Shown here one piece after another: positions 43,120 through 52,646 of a DNA stretch of 64,000 nucleotides. Within the stretch, counting starts at the first letter, position 1. Every line of letters starts with the position of its first letter. The notes under the pieces were generated by a model, which searched no databases, was not told where the DNA came from, and was given only the letters and a program-made list of their open reading frames with translations. Source of the DNA: Methyloligella sp. (GTDB taxonomy: Bacteria > Pseudomonadota > Alphaproteobacteria > Rhizobiales > HXMU1428-3); the NCBI GenBank assembly GCA_021604645.1, contig BQJJ01000001.1, positions 124,001-188,000 on the forward strand. The letters are read 5' to 3'. Made by a program: the position numbers and the translations under genes.

Positions 43120-46100
43120 TTAAAAGAATTGGCTATTTGGCTTTTTCTTCAACTGTAATTTTGGTTGCGGTTTAAAGACCTTCGGTTTCGGTTTAAACTG
43201 CGGCTTGATCTTTACTGGTTTCTTATAAATAGGCTTCTTAGGCTTATAAATAATCACCTTTTTCTGACAGCTCGCACCACCTTTGCCAATCGGCTTTCTC
43301 GTCATGCCTTTCGCGCAACCGCAATACCAACCCTTGCCACGTTTGTACAATTTACCATTGTAACAAGGTGGTTTTGGAGTGGAGACCTGGCGTTTCACAC
43401 AAGAAGCACCACCTTTACCAATTGGTTTCCGGTTGTAACCTTTCGGGCAACTGCAATACCATCCCTTACCACGCTTAGACAATCTGCCATTATAGCAAGG
43501 TGGTTTTGGCGTAGCCTTAGGTGGTTTAGAGCAATAAGCACCACCATTGCTATAGGCCTTGCGGTTATAGCCTTTCGGGCAGCTGCAATACCAACCCTTG
43601 CCTCTTTTAACAAGACGACCATTGATACAGTCTGGCTTAGGAGTGCTGACTTGTGGTTTGATACAAGCTGCACCACCATTTTTACCAATTGGTCTACGGC
43701 TCCAGCCTTTCGGGCAAACACAGCGGTAAGCTTTGCCAGCTTTCACCAACTTGCCTGAGTGGCAAGGAGGAATAGACGTGACCTTCGGTGAGCAAACACC
43801 TTTCTTGTTGCGAGAGAAACCAGCTTTACAAACACAACGACCATTTTTGTCTTTATATTCGTTACGGCCAGGTTTACAGCCCTGCGGTATTTTCTGACAA
43901 ATACCGTAGTTGTTTTTAGCAAAGCCAGATTTACAGACGCATTGTCCTTGTGAATTGCGGAACTCATTTGGACCGAGTTTGCAAATTTTAGGAAGCTTCA
44001 CGCAATAACCATTTTTGCTACGTGAGAAACCGGGCTTACAAACACAACGACCATACTTGTCTTTGAATTCATTTCGGCCAGGCTTACAGCTCTGTGGTTT
44101 AACACAGATGCCACGTTTGTTACGTGTGTAACCAAGCTTACAGACACATTGACCTTGTGAATTGCGGAACTCGTTTGGACCGAGCTTACAAATCGGAGGC
44201 AATTTCACGCAATACCCGCGTTGAGTACGTGTGAAGCCAGCCTTACAAACACAGCGGCCATATTGGTCTTTAATCTCATTGCGACCAGGCTTACATGTAT
44301 CCGGTTTGCGGCAGATGCCATCTGAGCCACGGCGGTAGCCTCGAAGGCAGACACATTGGCCCTTGCGGTTTTTATACTCGCCTTGTCCAGGTGTACAACC
44401 ACGAGATGGTGGTACACAAAGTTTTGGACCTTTGCGAACAAATCCAGGGCGGCATATGCAACGGTTATCACTTGTCCGCATTTCACCTTTGCCAACTTTA
44501 CAAAGTTGGACAGGAGGTATTTCCGGATAAACAGGTGGAATAAGCACATCACCAACACAGCGACGACCATTCCATTTTGTACCAGATGGGCAGACACAAA
44601 CACCATTGTCGTTCATCACAAGGGGTGCACGGCATTGGTCTTCTTTAGGTGGATCAAGCGTGAAGGTATGACACCCAACAATTTCACCATTACCTTTGTT
44701 ACCATTCGTTCCTGGAGCAGCTTTCGCGCCGCCATTACCAAGTGCAGCGTCAGTAACCATGGCGCAATTGCGCAGAGTTCCATCAACTTTTACACTCTCT
44801 TCAAACAAGAGACTGATTTTATGCGTCTGACTTTCGCCAGCAGCTAAGTTCAATGTGCCTTGGCAAACAAACGGTACTGCCGTTGGTTGCACATCACATG
44901 GTAGAGGCGGTGAGATTGATTGAATAGCAACAGTCAACCCACTACCAGCAAGACCAAGCGCATCTGCAACCTGAACTGAACCGTTAAAATCAGAAGTGCC
45001 AGTATTTTTGATGGTCACATCAAACACACAAGCCTCACCCTTAATACATTGAGCAGGACCTGTTTTCTCAACGCGGATATCAACCCCGCCTTCAACACAT
45101 TTCTTGCCAATGATCGAGCGGTCTTCCTCAGTGCCTTTAGGTTCATAATGACCCGTCGCACAGTTTCTATAACGCTCACGTCCCTTTCCAGATAGTCTGA
45201 TTTTCGCATCAAAATATCTCGTTGTTCCAGGAGTGAGGTGCTTACCATCAATCGCACAAACCAAATCAGGAACCGGCTCACCCTCACAAGCCCATTCAGG
45301 CCCATCAGGTGTTACGTCTTCTGAGGTGAGCGGTGCATTTGTGCCAACGATACGAGCAACATCATAGATGCGGATCATACCCGTTGGTGTACCAGCACCA
45401 TTATTGCGAACCATAATGCGGCAAGAAATCTTACCACCAAGTACTCCAGGCTTACATTGCTTATCAATTGAAAGGTCTGGTTTCTTGTCATCTGCTGGGC
45501 CATCTCCGTCAGGAAGCTCACCAGTGGCACAATCTTTATCTTTGCCTGGCTCCGCTTCATTAAGTTTGGCGCAATTTTCAATCTCTTTGTTGTTAAGTTG
45601 ATCTGGATTGTTGAATTTACCAGTGACCTTCAATATCACCTGTCCATTAGCTGGGATATTAGTTGGCGGGTGAGTGCAATCAAAGTTCTGACCATCCACT
45701 GTGGCACAATTCCATGGCGGAATTGGGTTGAAGGTGACATTGTCAGGTTTTTTGCTAAAGCTGTCTTTGACATTAAGCGGACCGTTATAGTCACCGTCAC
45801 CAAAATTATGGATGACGATTTCATATATCAACCAGCAGGCGCCCACACCATTCGGGCCACCAAGACACTGGGTGCCCGTGTAAGATTTCTTGATCTCAAG
45901 TTCAGGCTCTTTCTCATCATTTTCATCAGGACAACCAGGGCTGCCTTTGATGCAAATTTCTGCACAATCTTTATCATTGGAAAGGTCGCCGAACGGATCA
46001 ACACCCATTTTTCCATAATTCAATTTTGCGCAGTTTTTGATTTTGTCACTCGGCCAAGCATTACCAGGTGTAAAGCCTAATTTCAGGTCTTTAAATTCAC

Positions 46101-47544
46101 CAGGGTTCAGCGTGATGTTGGGGTGCTTACAAATATACATGGCAAGACCAAGATTATAAGCGCAAGACCAAGCAGGGTTCGGGCCACTCGTAATGGCGGC
46201 GCGATGAGGAATTTGCCACTCATAAAGAGCAAGCTTACCAGTATATTTTTTATCTCCCACATTCTTAACGCGGATGCGGAATTTACAATCACCAGAAGTC
46301 TTATCACATTCAGAAACAAGCGCTTTTTTAGTCACTTCCAAATCAGGCTCTTTTTCATCATCACAAGGAATGTCCTCAGGGATATCAATGATGATCTCTT
46401 CCGTACAACAAGTTGCCAAACCATCAAAGTCAGCAGGGCCAACTTGTTTCACATTGTTTGTAAGAAGGTGAACGGTCATGCCTTTTGTGGCACCAACTAA
46501 ATCCCATTCAAGAACACCACCACCAGGAGGTACCACTTGGAAAGCAGGGTTCACGACAACACCAGGTGTGAGCGATGTAAGTTCAATGGTTGTGCCAGCA
46601 AGCTCAGGGCCAACAGGCATCTTGTAAGTCAGGTTGCCAATAGGGCCACCTTCACACTCAACTTCACCTTTTTCTAGCTTGATACAGGGGCCATCACCTG
46701 GGTCACCACCGCCATCATCAGGCTTGTCACAGTCAGTCAGATCGATGGTGAATTTAGTTTTCTTTCCATCTTTCCAGTTGGCTGGGTCGGGTAATGAAGG
46801 GTCATGGCTTTTTGCATTGGTGATACCAAAATCAGTCGTTACCTTTAGCTTGGCTTGGTTAGCCTTCACTTTAGGTACCGGGAATTCAGCTTCATCGATT
46901 TTAGCAATCGCCGTAATCGTCCAGGAACGATCATCATTGCTGCCATCTCCATCCTTCTTGTCAGCGGAAAATTTAATCCCTGCTGTCATGAATTTATCAT
47001 TAGGGTTGGTGACAGTTGAAAATGCAAATGGGGTCGCGCCTAGAATATCGCCTTTAATTGAGGCTGATACCCAGGATAACCCTTTTGGAAGTTTGTCAGT
47101 TACTTTTTGCGAAGCATGCGTGAATTCTTTTACATGAAACGCATTTGGGTCATCCCAAAATCCAGGCGTGCCTTGCACATGTAATTTAATTTTAAACCGC
47201 ACATGCTTACAGCCCAGTTGCTCAGCTGTCTTTGTAAAAGAAAGCTTCGTTTCTGGTTGTGGTGGTTGACCACCTGGTTGGACTTTATCGTTTGGCCCTT
47301 TCGGGACAGGAGGGCCGCCAGGCAGTTTCTTCTGCAGCCATTGGCTGGGTTTCTGAGCGGGCGATTTGGCCGCCACAGGTAGTATAGCGCTAAGGGAAAG
47401 GCTGAGACCTAGCCCTAGAGCACTGACCCACTTTAACGTAGATCGTATGTTTTTTTGAGGTAACATGTCTTTCTCCCAAGCCTTAGAAGAGGCCTTTTTA
47501 GGTTTATCTCTATATTTGTCGTCAAAGGGTCTAAAAAAGTTCAT
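43120..47544 (-). CDS. Giant exported cysteine-rich mosaic protein
   Basis: 1474 residues, start fixed by AAAGGAGG before the ATG. A long charged N-region precedes a signal peptide (hydrophobic 36-58, cleavage near VAA). Residues 287-394 are a cysteine domain shared with the C-terminus of the next protein. Four CARDB/DUF11-like beta-sandwich units follow (about 399-545, 546-685, 687-818, 819-965), each starting like EPDLEVTKK with a Lys-Asn-x-Gly core and own cysteines. From 971 run twelve four-cysteine modules of 30-45 residues: eight of the EB-like form CKPGRNEFKD..GRCVCK, then four of the form CYNGRLSKRGKGWYCSC. The end is a Lys/Pro-rich tail. Built like an adhesin or surface layer protein; function unknown. 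Confidence 0.75.
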   Translation of the reverse strand: MNFFRPFDDKYRDKPKKASSKAWEKDMLPQKNIRSTLKWVSALGLGLSLSLSAILPVAAKSPAQKPSQWLQKKLPGGPPVPKGPNDKVQPGGQPPQPETKLSFTKTAEQLGCKHVRFKIKLHVQGTPGFWDDPNAFHVKEFTHASQKVTDKLPKGLSWVSASIKGDILGATPFAFSTVTNPNDKFMTAGIKFSADKKDGDGSNDDRSWTITAIAKIDEAEFPVPKVKANQAKLKVTTDFGITNAKSHDPSLPDPANWKDGKKTKFTIDLTDCDKPDDGGGDPGDGPCIKLEKGEVECEGGPIGNLTYKMPVGPELAGTTIELTSLTPGVVVNPAFQVVPPGGGVLEWDLVGATKGMTVHLLTNNVKQVGPADFDGLATCCTEEIIIDIPEDIPCDDEKEPDLEVTKKALVSECDKTSGDCKFRIRVKNVGDKKYTGKLALYEWQIPHRAAITSGPNPAWSCAYNLGLAMYICKHPNITLNPGEFKDLKLGFTPGNAWPSDKIKNCAKLNYGKMGVDPFGDLSNDKDCAEICIKGSPGCPDENDEKEPELEIKKSYTGTQCLGGPNGVGACWLIYEIVIHNFGDGDYNGPLNVKDSFSKKPDNVTFNPIPPWNCATVDGQNFDCTHPPTNIPANGQVILKVTGKFNNPDQLNNKEIENCAKLNEAEPGKDKDCATGELPDGDGPADDKKPDLSIDKQCKPGVLGGKISCRIMVRNNGAGTPTGMIRIYDVARIVGTNAPLTSEDVTPDGPEWACEGEPVPDLVCAIDGKHLTPGTTRYFDAKIRLSGKGRERYRNCATGHYEPKGTEEDRSIIGKKCVEGGVDIRVEKTGPAQCIKGEACVFDVTIKNTGTSDFNGSVQVADALGLAGSGLTVAIQSISPPLPCDVQPTAVPFVCQGTLNLAAGESQTHKISLLFEESVKVDGTLRNCAMVTDAALGNGGAKAAPGTNGNKGNGEIVGCHTFTLDPPKEDQCRAPLVMNDNGVCVCPSGTKWNGRRCVGDVLIPPVYPEIPPVQLCKVGKGEMRTSDNRCICRPGFVRKGPKLCVPPSRGCTPGQGEYKNRKGQCVCLRGYRRGSDGICRKPDTCKPGRNEIKDQYGRCVCKAGFTRTQRGYCVKLPPICKLGPNEFRNSQGQCVCKLGYTRNKRGICVKPQSCKPGRNEFKDKYGRCVCKPGFSRSKNGYCVKLPKICKLGPNEFRNSQGQCVCKSGFAKNNYGICQKIPQGCKPGRNEYKDKNGRCVCKAGFSRNKKGVCSPKVTSIPPCHSGKLVKAGKAYRCVCPKGWSRRPIGKNGGAACIKPQVSTPKPDCINGRLVKRGKGWYCSCPKGYNRKAYSNGGAYCSKPPKATPKPPCYNGRLSKRGKGWYCSCPKGYNRKPIGKGGASCVKRQVSTPKPPCYNGKLYKRGKGWYCGCAKGMTRKPIGKGGASCQKKVIIYKPKKPIYKKPVKIKPQFKPKPKVFKPQPKLQLKKKPNSQFF

Positions 47545-47555
47545 TTCAGCCTCCT

Positions 47556-49640
47556 TTACGGTGCACAGCTAAACGCAGGGGCCTTCAGAGGGAGTACAGC
47601 TTTACAGCATGGAAACTCTCCGCCAGCATCAGCGTCAGCTTTGTTGTAGAGACAAACACCAAGGTCATAATTCTCATTAGGAAGCACACCTAATACATCA
47701 AGCGTGTAAGGAGAAAGGGGACCAGGGATGGTCTGCATTTTGGGCGTAACATCAATTCCAGGCGTGAAAGACTTCGCTTTCATGCTATTGGCACCAATGC
47801 CAGCCGTTTCTTTTAGGTAAAGATCAATTTGTAATTCACCTGCAAAGCTACAGAAATAATCAATTGCTTTAACAGTCACACAGCGGCCTTTTCCACCTGG
47901 CGGTATATCGTCACCAGGGTAATCTTCAGGCTCAGGTAAATCCCAAGGGTAAGGGTAATAGTCATTATAACCCACTTGGCCTTCACAAGGACGGTAAACT
48001 TCGGTATCCCCCACATAGCCTTTCACTTCAGGGTCATCAAAAAGGCCATCAAAATCGAGGAAATAACTCGCCCAAGGGGGAGTGTTCTCAGGTCTTGTGA
48101 GAGATTTATCAGTGAGTTGCACACCATGAACGTTAAATGGTCCACCGCTTGCTAACTGATCTTTCAAATCTTCATTGTAGCGAAGATTATCGCCAGTTTT
48201 CACCAAGGTTGCATCACAAGAGCCAAAATTCATTGTCCCATCCGGGTTATAGCCATATTGCAGGTCAATGCCGCCCAAGGCTAATTTATGTGTCGGTTCA
48301 AACCCAACCGCATAATTGGCTGGCGTTTCAACCCAGCGGCTCGGTGTTGCCGGGTCATCCGGAGTTTCTGGATGATAACGTAGCACGTCAGACTGTTTAG
48401 ATTTTGCAAAGCTTGCATAATCATATGGATTTTGCAGTTCACCACGCTGTGAAAGGAACATATGCCCCTTATTATCAAAGGCAATGTCTGTCACAGGATG
48501 AGCATTCTCACTTGAGACATCAAGTTCCCAGTTGGCAGCACCAAAACTACCATCAGGATTAATCCCAACCGACATGATCATATGCCCGTCAGCGGCGTAA
48601 TAATAAAGCCGTTTGCCACGCACTTGCAGGCCGTAAACCAACCGCTCTTGCGCTGCAAAGCCCCATGTAGAGGGGGTATCAGCTTTAAATGAACCACTAG
48701 TAATATCCATCCGGTTTGAAGCATCATGCGCCTTAGGGGCCTGGCCTTTAGCTGTCCGGCCTGTGGTACCATGATCATAGGTTCCAAGGTCTTGGCCTTG
48801 CATGTCAAAACGGTGGATCATCCCTGTATCAAGGTCTGTTACAAAGAGTTGTTTTGTTCTCTTGTCAAAAGCAATGTTGCCAAGACCGGGGCCAGAATTA
48901 TCTTCTCCGTTTAAACTAACATTCGCAAAGAGGGACACCTCGCCAGTTAATCCATCAACCTTCCAGATCGCTCCCGGCGTACCACCATTTTTGGTGCCAA
49001 ACTGGCCATCCATAAATTCAGCGTCCGCCTGTCCTTGCTTCAAACGTTCCTTTCGCCCGTCTCCATCACTGTCAGGCCCAACAATTTGAAGGCCGTGTAA
49101 AACGGAAGAGGTCACATAAAGGTTCGGAACTTTAGGTAAGCCTTCACCTCTGTCGCCATCATCATAGGCAAGCCCAAAAACTTGGCCGATTTTGTCAGCC
49201 TTCACTTCAAAAGGAGCGGGTAAATTTACCAATTGCCCTTGCGCTGGGCCACCCATATTTTGCGCTTTGAAGATGCGAAGACTTGCCCCTTCAGGGTCGA
49301 TAAAGGTCTCATCCAGGGGATCAACACCAGGAGGAAGCCCTGCATCAGGGAATTTAAGCCCAGAAAAACCAGTGATGGCTATATCACCTTTATTAATAAT
49401 CTGCTCTGCTGATTGGGCAAAAGCAGGTGACATTGAGCCGCTTAAAAGCGGAAAAACAAGCGCCATTGCCAGAGCAATAGGGCTTGTTGTTTGCTTTAAT
49501 TTTGTTTGTTTAACCGAGGGTGGCGGGCTCTCTTTCAAAGGAGTGCTACCAGGTGACCTATAAGAGGAAAGTGGCATACGACAAGAAAAGAGGCCTAGAT
49601 CGGTCATTTTATTATGACCTAATTTACGAAAGGTGCTCAT
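47556..49640 (-). CDS. Exported propeller-like protein with the same C-terminal cysteine domain
   Basis: 694 residues, ATG preceded by GGAG. A long N-region (about 50 residues) precedes a signal peptide ending near AFA. Residues about 130-460 look like a beta-propeller: repeated strands such as GQVFGLAYDD, LGNIAFDKRTKQLFVTDLDTG, RLYYYAADGHMIM and VTDIAFDNKGHMFLSQ. Acidic loops (PDSDGDGRKE) may bind calcium. Residues 587-694 match residues 287-394 of the mosaic protein encoded 11 bp downstream, including the paired CC and the S-x-T-P-G-I-D-V-x-P line. The two are certainly one transcript and probably partners. No catalytic motif is evident. Confidence 0.7.
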   Translation of the reverse strand: MSTFRKLGHNKMTDLGLFSCRMPLSSYRSPGSTPLKESPPPSVKQTKLKQTTSPIALAMALVFPLLSGSMSPAFAQSAEQIINKGDIAITGFSGLKFPDAGLPPGVDPLDETFIDPEGASLRIFKAQNMGGPAQGQLVNLPAPFEVKADKIGQVFGLAYDDGDRGEGLPKVPNLYVTSSVLHGLQIVGPDSDGDGRKERLKQGQADAEFMDGQFGTKNGGTPGAIWKVDGLTGEVSLFANVSLNGEDNSGPGLGNIAFDKRTKQLFVTDLDTGMIHRFDMQGQDLGTYDHGTTGRTAKGQAPKAHDASNRMDITSGSFKADTPSTWGFAAQERLVYGLQVRGKRLYYYAADGHMIMSVGINPDGSFGAANWELDVSSENAHPVTDIAFDNKGHMFLSQRGELQNPYDYASFAKSKQSDVLRYHPETPDDPATPSRWVETPANYAVGFEPTHKLALGGIDLQYGYNPDGTMNFGSCDATLVKTGDNLRYNEDLKDQLASGGPFNVHGVQLTDKSLTRPENTPPWASYFLDFDGLFDDPEVKGYVGDTEVYRPCEGQVGYNDYYPYPWDLPEPEDYPGDDIPPGGKGRCVTVKAIDYFCSFAGELQIDLYLKETAGIGANSMKAKSFTPGIDVTPKMQTIPGPLSPYTLDVLGVLPNENYDLGVCLYNKADADAGGEFPCCKAVLPLKAPAFSCAP

Positions 49641-49828
49641 TATAATGCTCCATAGCTTGTTCTAGGTTTCTGTGCCTCATTGGTCGTAGTAAAGTGCCAT
49701 CAGGTTCACAAAGAATTGAAATTTTTATAGATTATGCCTTTTTTTATGAGTAATTTTAAGTAAATTCAGCTTTTGATGAACAACTGATGAACCAAATGCC
49801 TCATTGAAACGACGTATAGTCAGGTAAA
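49641..49828. promoter_or_regulatory. Shared divergent control region with direct repeat
   Basis: 188 bp between the exported-protein pair (leftward) and the sigma operon (rightward). TGATGAAC occurs twice with an 11-bp period (49774-49781 and 49785-49792), one helical turn. The second copy, with GAACC and a CGTATA at 49813-49818, gives a rough ECF-type -35/-10 arrangement, though spacing is not ideal. A self-regulated promoter is likely by analogy with other ECF operons. Confidence 0.4.
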
Positions 49829-50410
49829 GTGGATGATATGAACGAACAAAATAGTAAAGATAGAGACGTTGATTTAATGAAGCGTCTTAAAAATGGCGAT
49901 CAAAGCGCCATGCAAGTGCTATATGCCCGTCATTATCAGAGAATTTACCGTTTTATTTTACGTCAAATTAAAGATGAGACCATGGCTGAAGATATTGTAA
50001 ATGAAGTGTTTCTGGATTGCTGGCGCTCTGCTGGCAAATTTGAAGGTCGCTCTTCTGTCACAACTTGGCTAACTGCCATTAGCTATAATAAGTCCATTTC
50101 TTACTTGCGTAAAAGACGAGAAGCTCAAATGGGCGACGGCCAGGCGGAAGCCATGGTCGACGATGCGGATAGTCCGCAAATTGAGCTAATGAAGGGTGAT
50201 AAAGGAGATCAACTTCGTTATGCAATTTCTAAATTAAGCGAAACACACGCAGCCGTGATTGATCTTGCTTACTATCATGAAATGAGCATAAATGAGATTG
50301 CTGAAGTCCTAGATGTCCCTGCCAACACAATTAAAACCCGCCTGTTTCACGCGCGCAAAAACCTACATGAAATCTTGTGCGATGCAGGCGTGGATAGAGG
50401 ATGGCCGTAA
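49829..50410 (+). CDS. ECF sigma factor
   Basis: A 193-residue sigma-70 family factor of the ECF type, with region 2 (YQRIYRFILRQIKDETMAEDIVNEVFLDCWR) and region 4 (LSETHAAVIDLAYYHEMS, then the helix-turn-helix INEIAEVLDVPANTIKTRL) and no region 3. It directs RNA polymerase to special promoters when released from its anti-sigma factor. The next gene starts within its last codons (10-bp overlap), so sigma and anti-sigma are translated together. The likely targets are its own operon and the divergent exported-protein genes. Confidence 0.92.
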   Translation: MDDMNEQNSKDRDVDLMKRLKNGDQSAMQVLYARHYQRIYRFILRQIKDETMAEDIVNEVFLDCWRSAGKFEGRSSVTTWLTAISYNKSISYLRKRREAQMGDGQAEAMVDDADSPQIELMKGDKGDQLRYAISKLSETHAAVIDLAYYHEMSINEIAEVLDVPANTIKTRLFHARKNLHEILCDAGVDRGWP

Positions 50411-51105
50411 AAATGACAGACCAATATTCAACAGATAAATATTCTCACGAAGATCTCGTAAGTCTATTGCCTTTCTACCTTTCAGGAAAAATTGAAAGGC
50501 AAGATAGAGACGCCGTAATTCAGTGGCTTAATAATGACCCGGACGCGTCTTTTATTCTTGAAAAAGTAGAAGCTGAGCGCATGGCGACAATCACAGCAAA
50601 TGAAACTCTGCAAGCACCAGCAGATGGCTTGAAACGTTTGATGCAAGATGTGGCAAGCACGCCGCAAGAAAAATCTTTCAAAAACAGCAGCACTAGTGTG
50701 TTGTCTTGGTTAAAAGAGAAAATTCTGGCCCCTCTTTCAGCAGCACCTGCTGAGTTGGCCTGGGGCGCATGCGCCATAATGATGGTGATTAGCCTTAGTC
50801 AATCAGCCTTGCTTTATCAAGGTGCAGGCCAATCTCAATCAACAGAGTATAATCTGGCAAGCGGTGAAAAATATACAATCCTTTCAACAGCAATCGTCAA
50901 ATTTGCCGATAACGCCCAAATGGAAAAAGTAGCTGAATATCTCGATGACACTGGCACGATCATCATAGATGGACCAACGGCTAGTGGTTTGTTCGTCCTA
51001 GGGTTTATTGAGCGAGATGATCTGCCAGTTCTGAAAGACAGACAAAAGCAATTTAAAGAAAATTCAAATCTAATCTCTCAGTTCATTCTGAAGACAAACA
51101 AGTAA
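50401..51105 (+). CDS. Membrane anti-sigma factor, cysteine-free
   Basis: 234 residues overlapping the sigma gene by 10 bp. Residues about 10-60 form a short helical region (SHEDLVSLLPFYLSGKIERQDRDAVIQWL) of the kind that holds ECF factors, but without the zinc-binding His-x3-Cys-x2-Cys motif. A single membrane segment lies at about 118-138 (LAWGACAIMMVISLSQSAL), and the last 90 residues form a periplasmic domain. AGAGG precedes the ATG; a second ATG four codons in is possible. The position and design make it the anti-sigma factor; release by proteolysis is the usual way, and a protease gene follows. Confidence 0.82.
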   Translation: MAVKMTDQYSTDKYSHEDLVSLLPFYLSGKIERQDRDAVIQWLNNDPDASFILEKVEAERMATITANETLQAPADGLKRLMQDVASTPQEKSFKNSSTSVLSWLKEKILAPLSAAPAELAWGACAIMMVISLSQSALLYQGAGQSQSTEYNLASGEKYTILSTAIVKFADNAQMEKVAEYLDDTGTIIIDGPTASGLFVLGFIERDDLPVLKDRQKQFKENSNLISQFILKTNK

Positions 51106-51189
51106 ATAGTCTAAGTTGAAATGGGCGCTAGGTTATCATTAGATCTTTAAGAATAAGGCTTTTAAGAATTTTTAAGAAGGGCAAACAAA

Positions 51190-52617
51190 GTGTTAGCTAA
51201 AACTTCAAAAATATACCTGCTGCAAGCTTGTCTGTTGTGTGTCACCATATTTCTAATGCCTATCCAATTTATTTCTGCAGCAAGCTGTACGGGAAATGAA
51301 GGGGCAGCCATTAATGAACTACCAGCTGAATTATCAGAGCTAATCACCAGCCAAAATGATGGTAATAACTCTAATAGTGAAGGGGCCTGTAAAGCGCCAG
51401 AAACAAAGCCAGTAAAAGAAGCAACCTCAAAAACACCAGATGTTGCCCCAATCAACAACAAACCCAAAAACTTTAAAGGCCCAATACAGGCCATTCATGG
51501 CGCACATGTTCCTGATGAAGTGTTGGTTACGATCAACGCTGATGGCGGAATTGTCGCGCGTTTGGCAAGTGAATATGGGCTAACTGTCAGGTCACAAAAA
51601 ACACTCTCACTCCTTGGAAGTGTTCTTGTCAAATTCGGCATCCCCGATGGCCGACCGGTTGCCGTTGTTCGCGCTCAGCTATTAGCAGAGCAAGATGTTT
51701 TGGGCGCTGAGCCAAATCATATCTATGAGCTTAATGGAGATGCTAACAAAGCGGTGATAAAACGCTTTTCTCAAACCGCAGCAGAAATAAACAAAGCACA
51801 TAAACTCGCTTCTGGTCGAGCTGTAAAAATAGCTGTAATTGATAGCGGTGTGGATGAAGATCACCCGGCATTACTCGGCGCAATCAGAGGAAAATTTGAC
51901 GCCCTCGATAAAGCACCCGTAAACGAAACAGCCCATGGCACAGCGGTTGCCCTTCTTATTGGTGGTGGTGATGATAGCTTTAAAGGGGCTGCTCCAGAAG
52001 CCGAGCTTTATGTTGCCAGAGCCTTTGATACAACAAAAGAAGGCGCGCACCTCAATTCAGCTGAAGCCATTATCTCAAGTCTCGATTGGGCCTTTCAACA
52101 AAATGTCGACATCATCAATATGAGTTTTGCCGGCCCTGAAAACAGATACATTAGGGACAGTATCACCAATCTTTTAAGTTTGGATGTCGTGCTGGTAGCA
52201 GCTGCTGGTAATAATGGAAAAAAGGCACCTTTCGCTTTTCCAGCGGCCCAACCAGGCGTATTTGCCGTCACAGCTACAGACGCCAAGAACCGGATATATC
52301 CTAAAGCCAACAGAGGACCTTATGTATATATTGCTGCTCCCGGCGTTGATGTGTTGGTGGCAAATGGCAGCGGCGACATACAGCTTAGAAGCGGTACTTC
52401 TTATGGAGCAGCCATCTTCAGTGGCATCTGCGCATTAGCGTTAGAGAGTAAACGGACGGGAAAAAGTGCTGAAAAGAGTAATAAACGGATCAAACTAAAA
52501 GAATTCCGCAAAGCCATTGAACTAAGCTCAAAAGATTTAGGCGCCCCAGGGCGCGACCCTGTTTTTGGAAACGGCTTGATTAGAGCTGAGGCCCTAGTGC
52601 GACAGGCACTAAAGTAA
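51190..52617 (+). CDS. Exported subtilisin-like serine protease (S8)
   Basis: 475 residues with a signal peptide (1-31). A Ser/Asn-rich linker is followed by a prodomain-like region (about 107-185, PDEVLVTINADGG..VLVKFGIPDGR). The catalytic triad is complete: Asp218 in AVIDSGVDEDHP, His249 in TAHGTAVALLIGG, Ser404 in SGTSYGAA, with oxyanion Asn341 in AAGNNG. It is the third gene of the sigma/anti-sigma/protease operon and could cleave the anti-sigma periplasmic domain or mature the large exported proteins; both are inferences. The stop lies inside a tandem 25-bp repeat. Confidence 0.9.
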   Translation: MLAKTSKIYLLQACLLCVTIFLMPIQFISAASCTGNEGAAINELPAELSELITSQNDGNNSNSEGACKAPETKPVKEATSKTPDVAPINNKPKNFKGPIQAIHGAHVPDEVLVTINADGGIVARLASEYGLTVRSQKTLSLLGSVLVKFGIPDGRPVAVVRAQLLAEQDVLGAEPNHIYELNGDANKAVIKRFSQTAAEINKAHKLASGRAVKIAVIDSGVDEDHPALLGAIRGKFDALDKAPVNETAHGTAVALLIGGGDDSFKGAAPEAELYVARAFDTTKEGAHLNSAEAIISSLDWAFQQNVDIINMSFAGPENRYIRDSITNLLSLDVVLVAAAGNNGKKAPFAFPAAQPGVFAVTATDAKNRIYPKANRGPYVYIAAPGVDVLVANGSGDIQLRSGTSYGAAIFSGICALALESKRTGKSAEKSNKRIKLKEFRKAIELSSKDLGAPGRDPVFGNGLIRAEALVRQALK

Positions 52618-52646
52618 GAAAGTGCGACAGGCACTTATGTAAGAAA
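52597..52646 (+). repeat. Tandem 25-bp repeat across the protease stop codon
   Basis: Two copies of GTGCGACAGGCACTNANGTAAGAA, each with hairpin AGTGC/GCACT around GACAG; the first contains the TAA stop. A third, related hairpin GCGC-TACTG-GCGC follows at about 52647-52659. Possibly a duplicated gene end or a third small-hairpin family. Confidence 0.8.

Noticed and set aside
43165-43758. Open frame antisense to the cysteine-module array
   Set aside because: It is a shadow of the repetitive codons of the mosaic protein and has no ribosome-binding site or recognisable domain.
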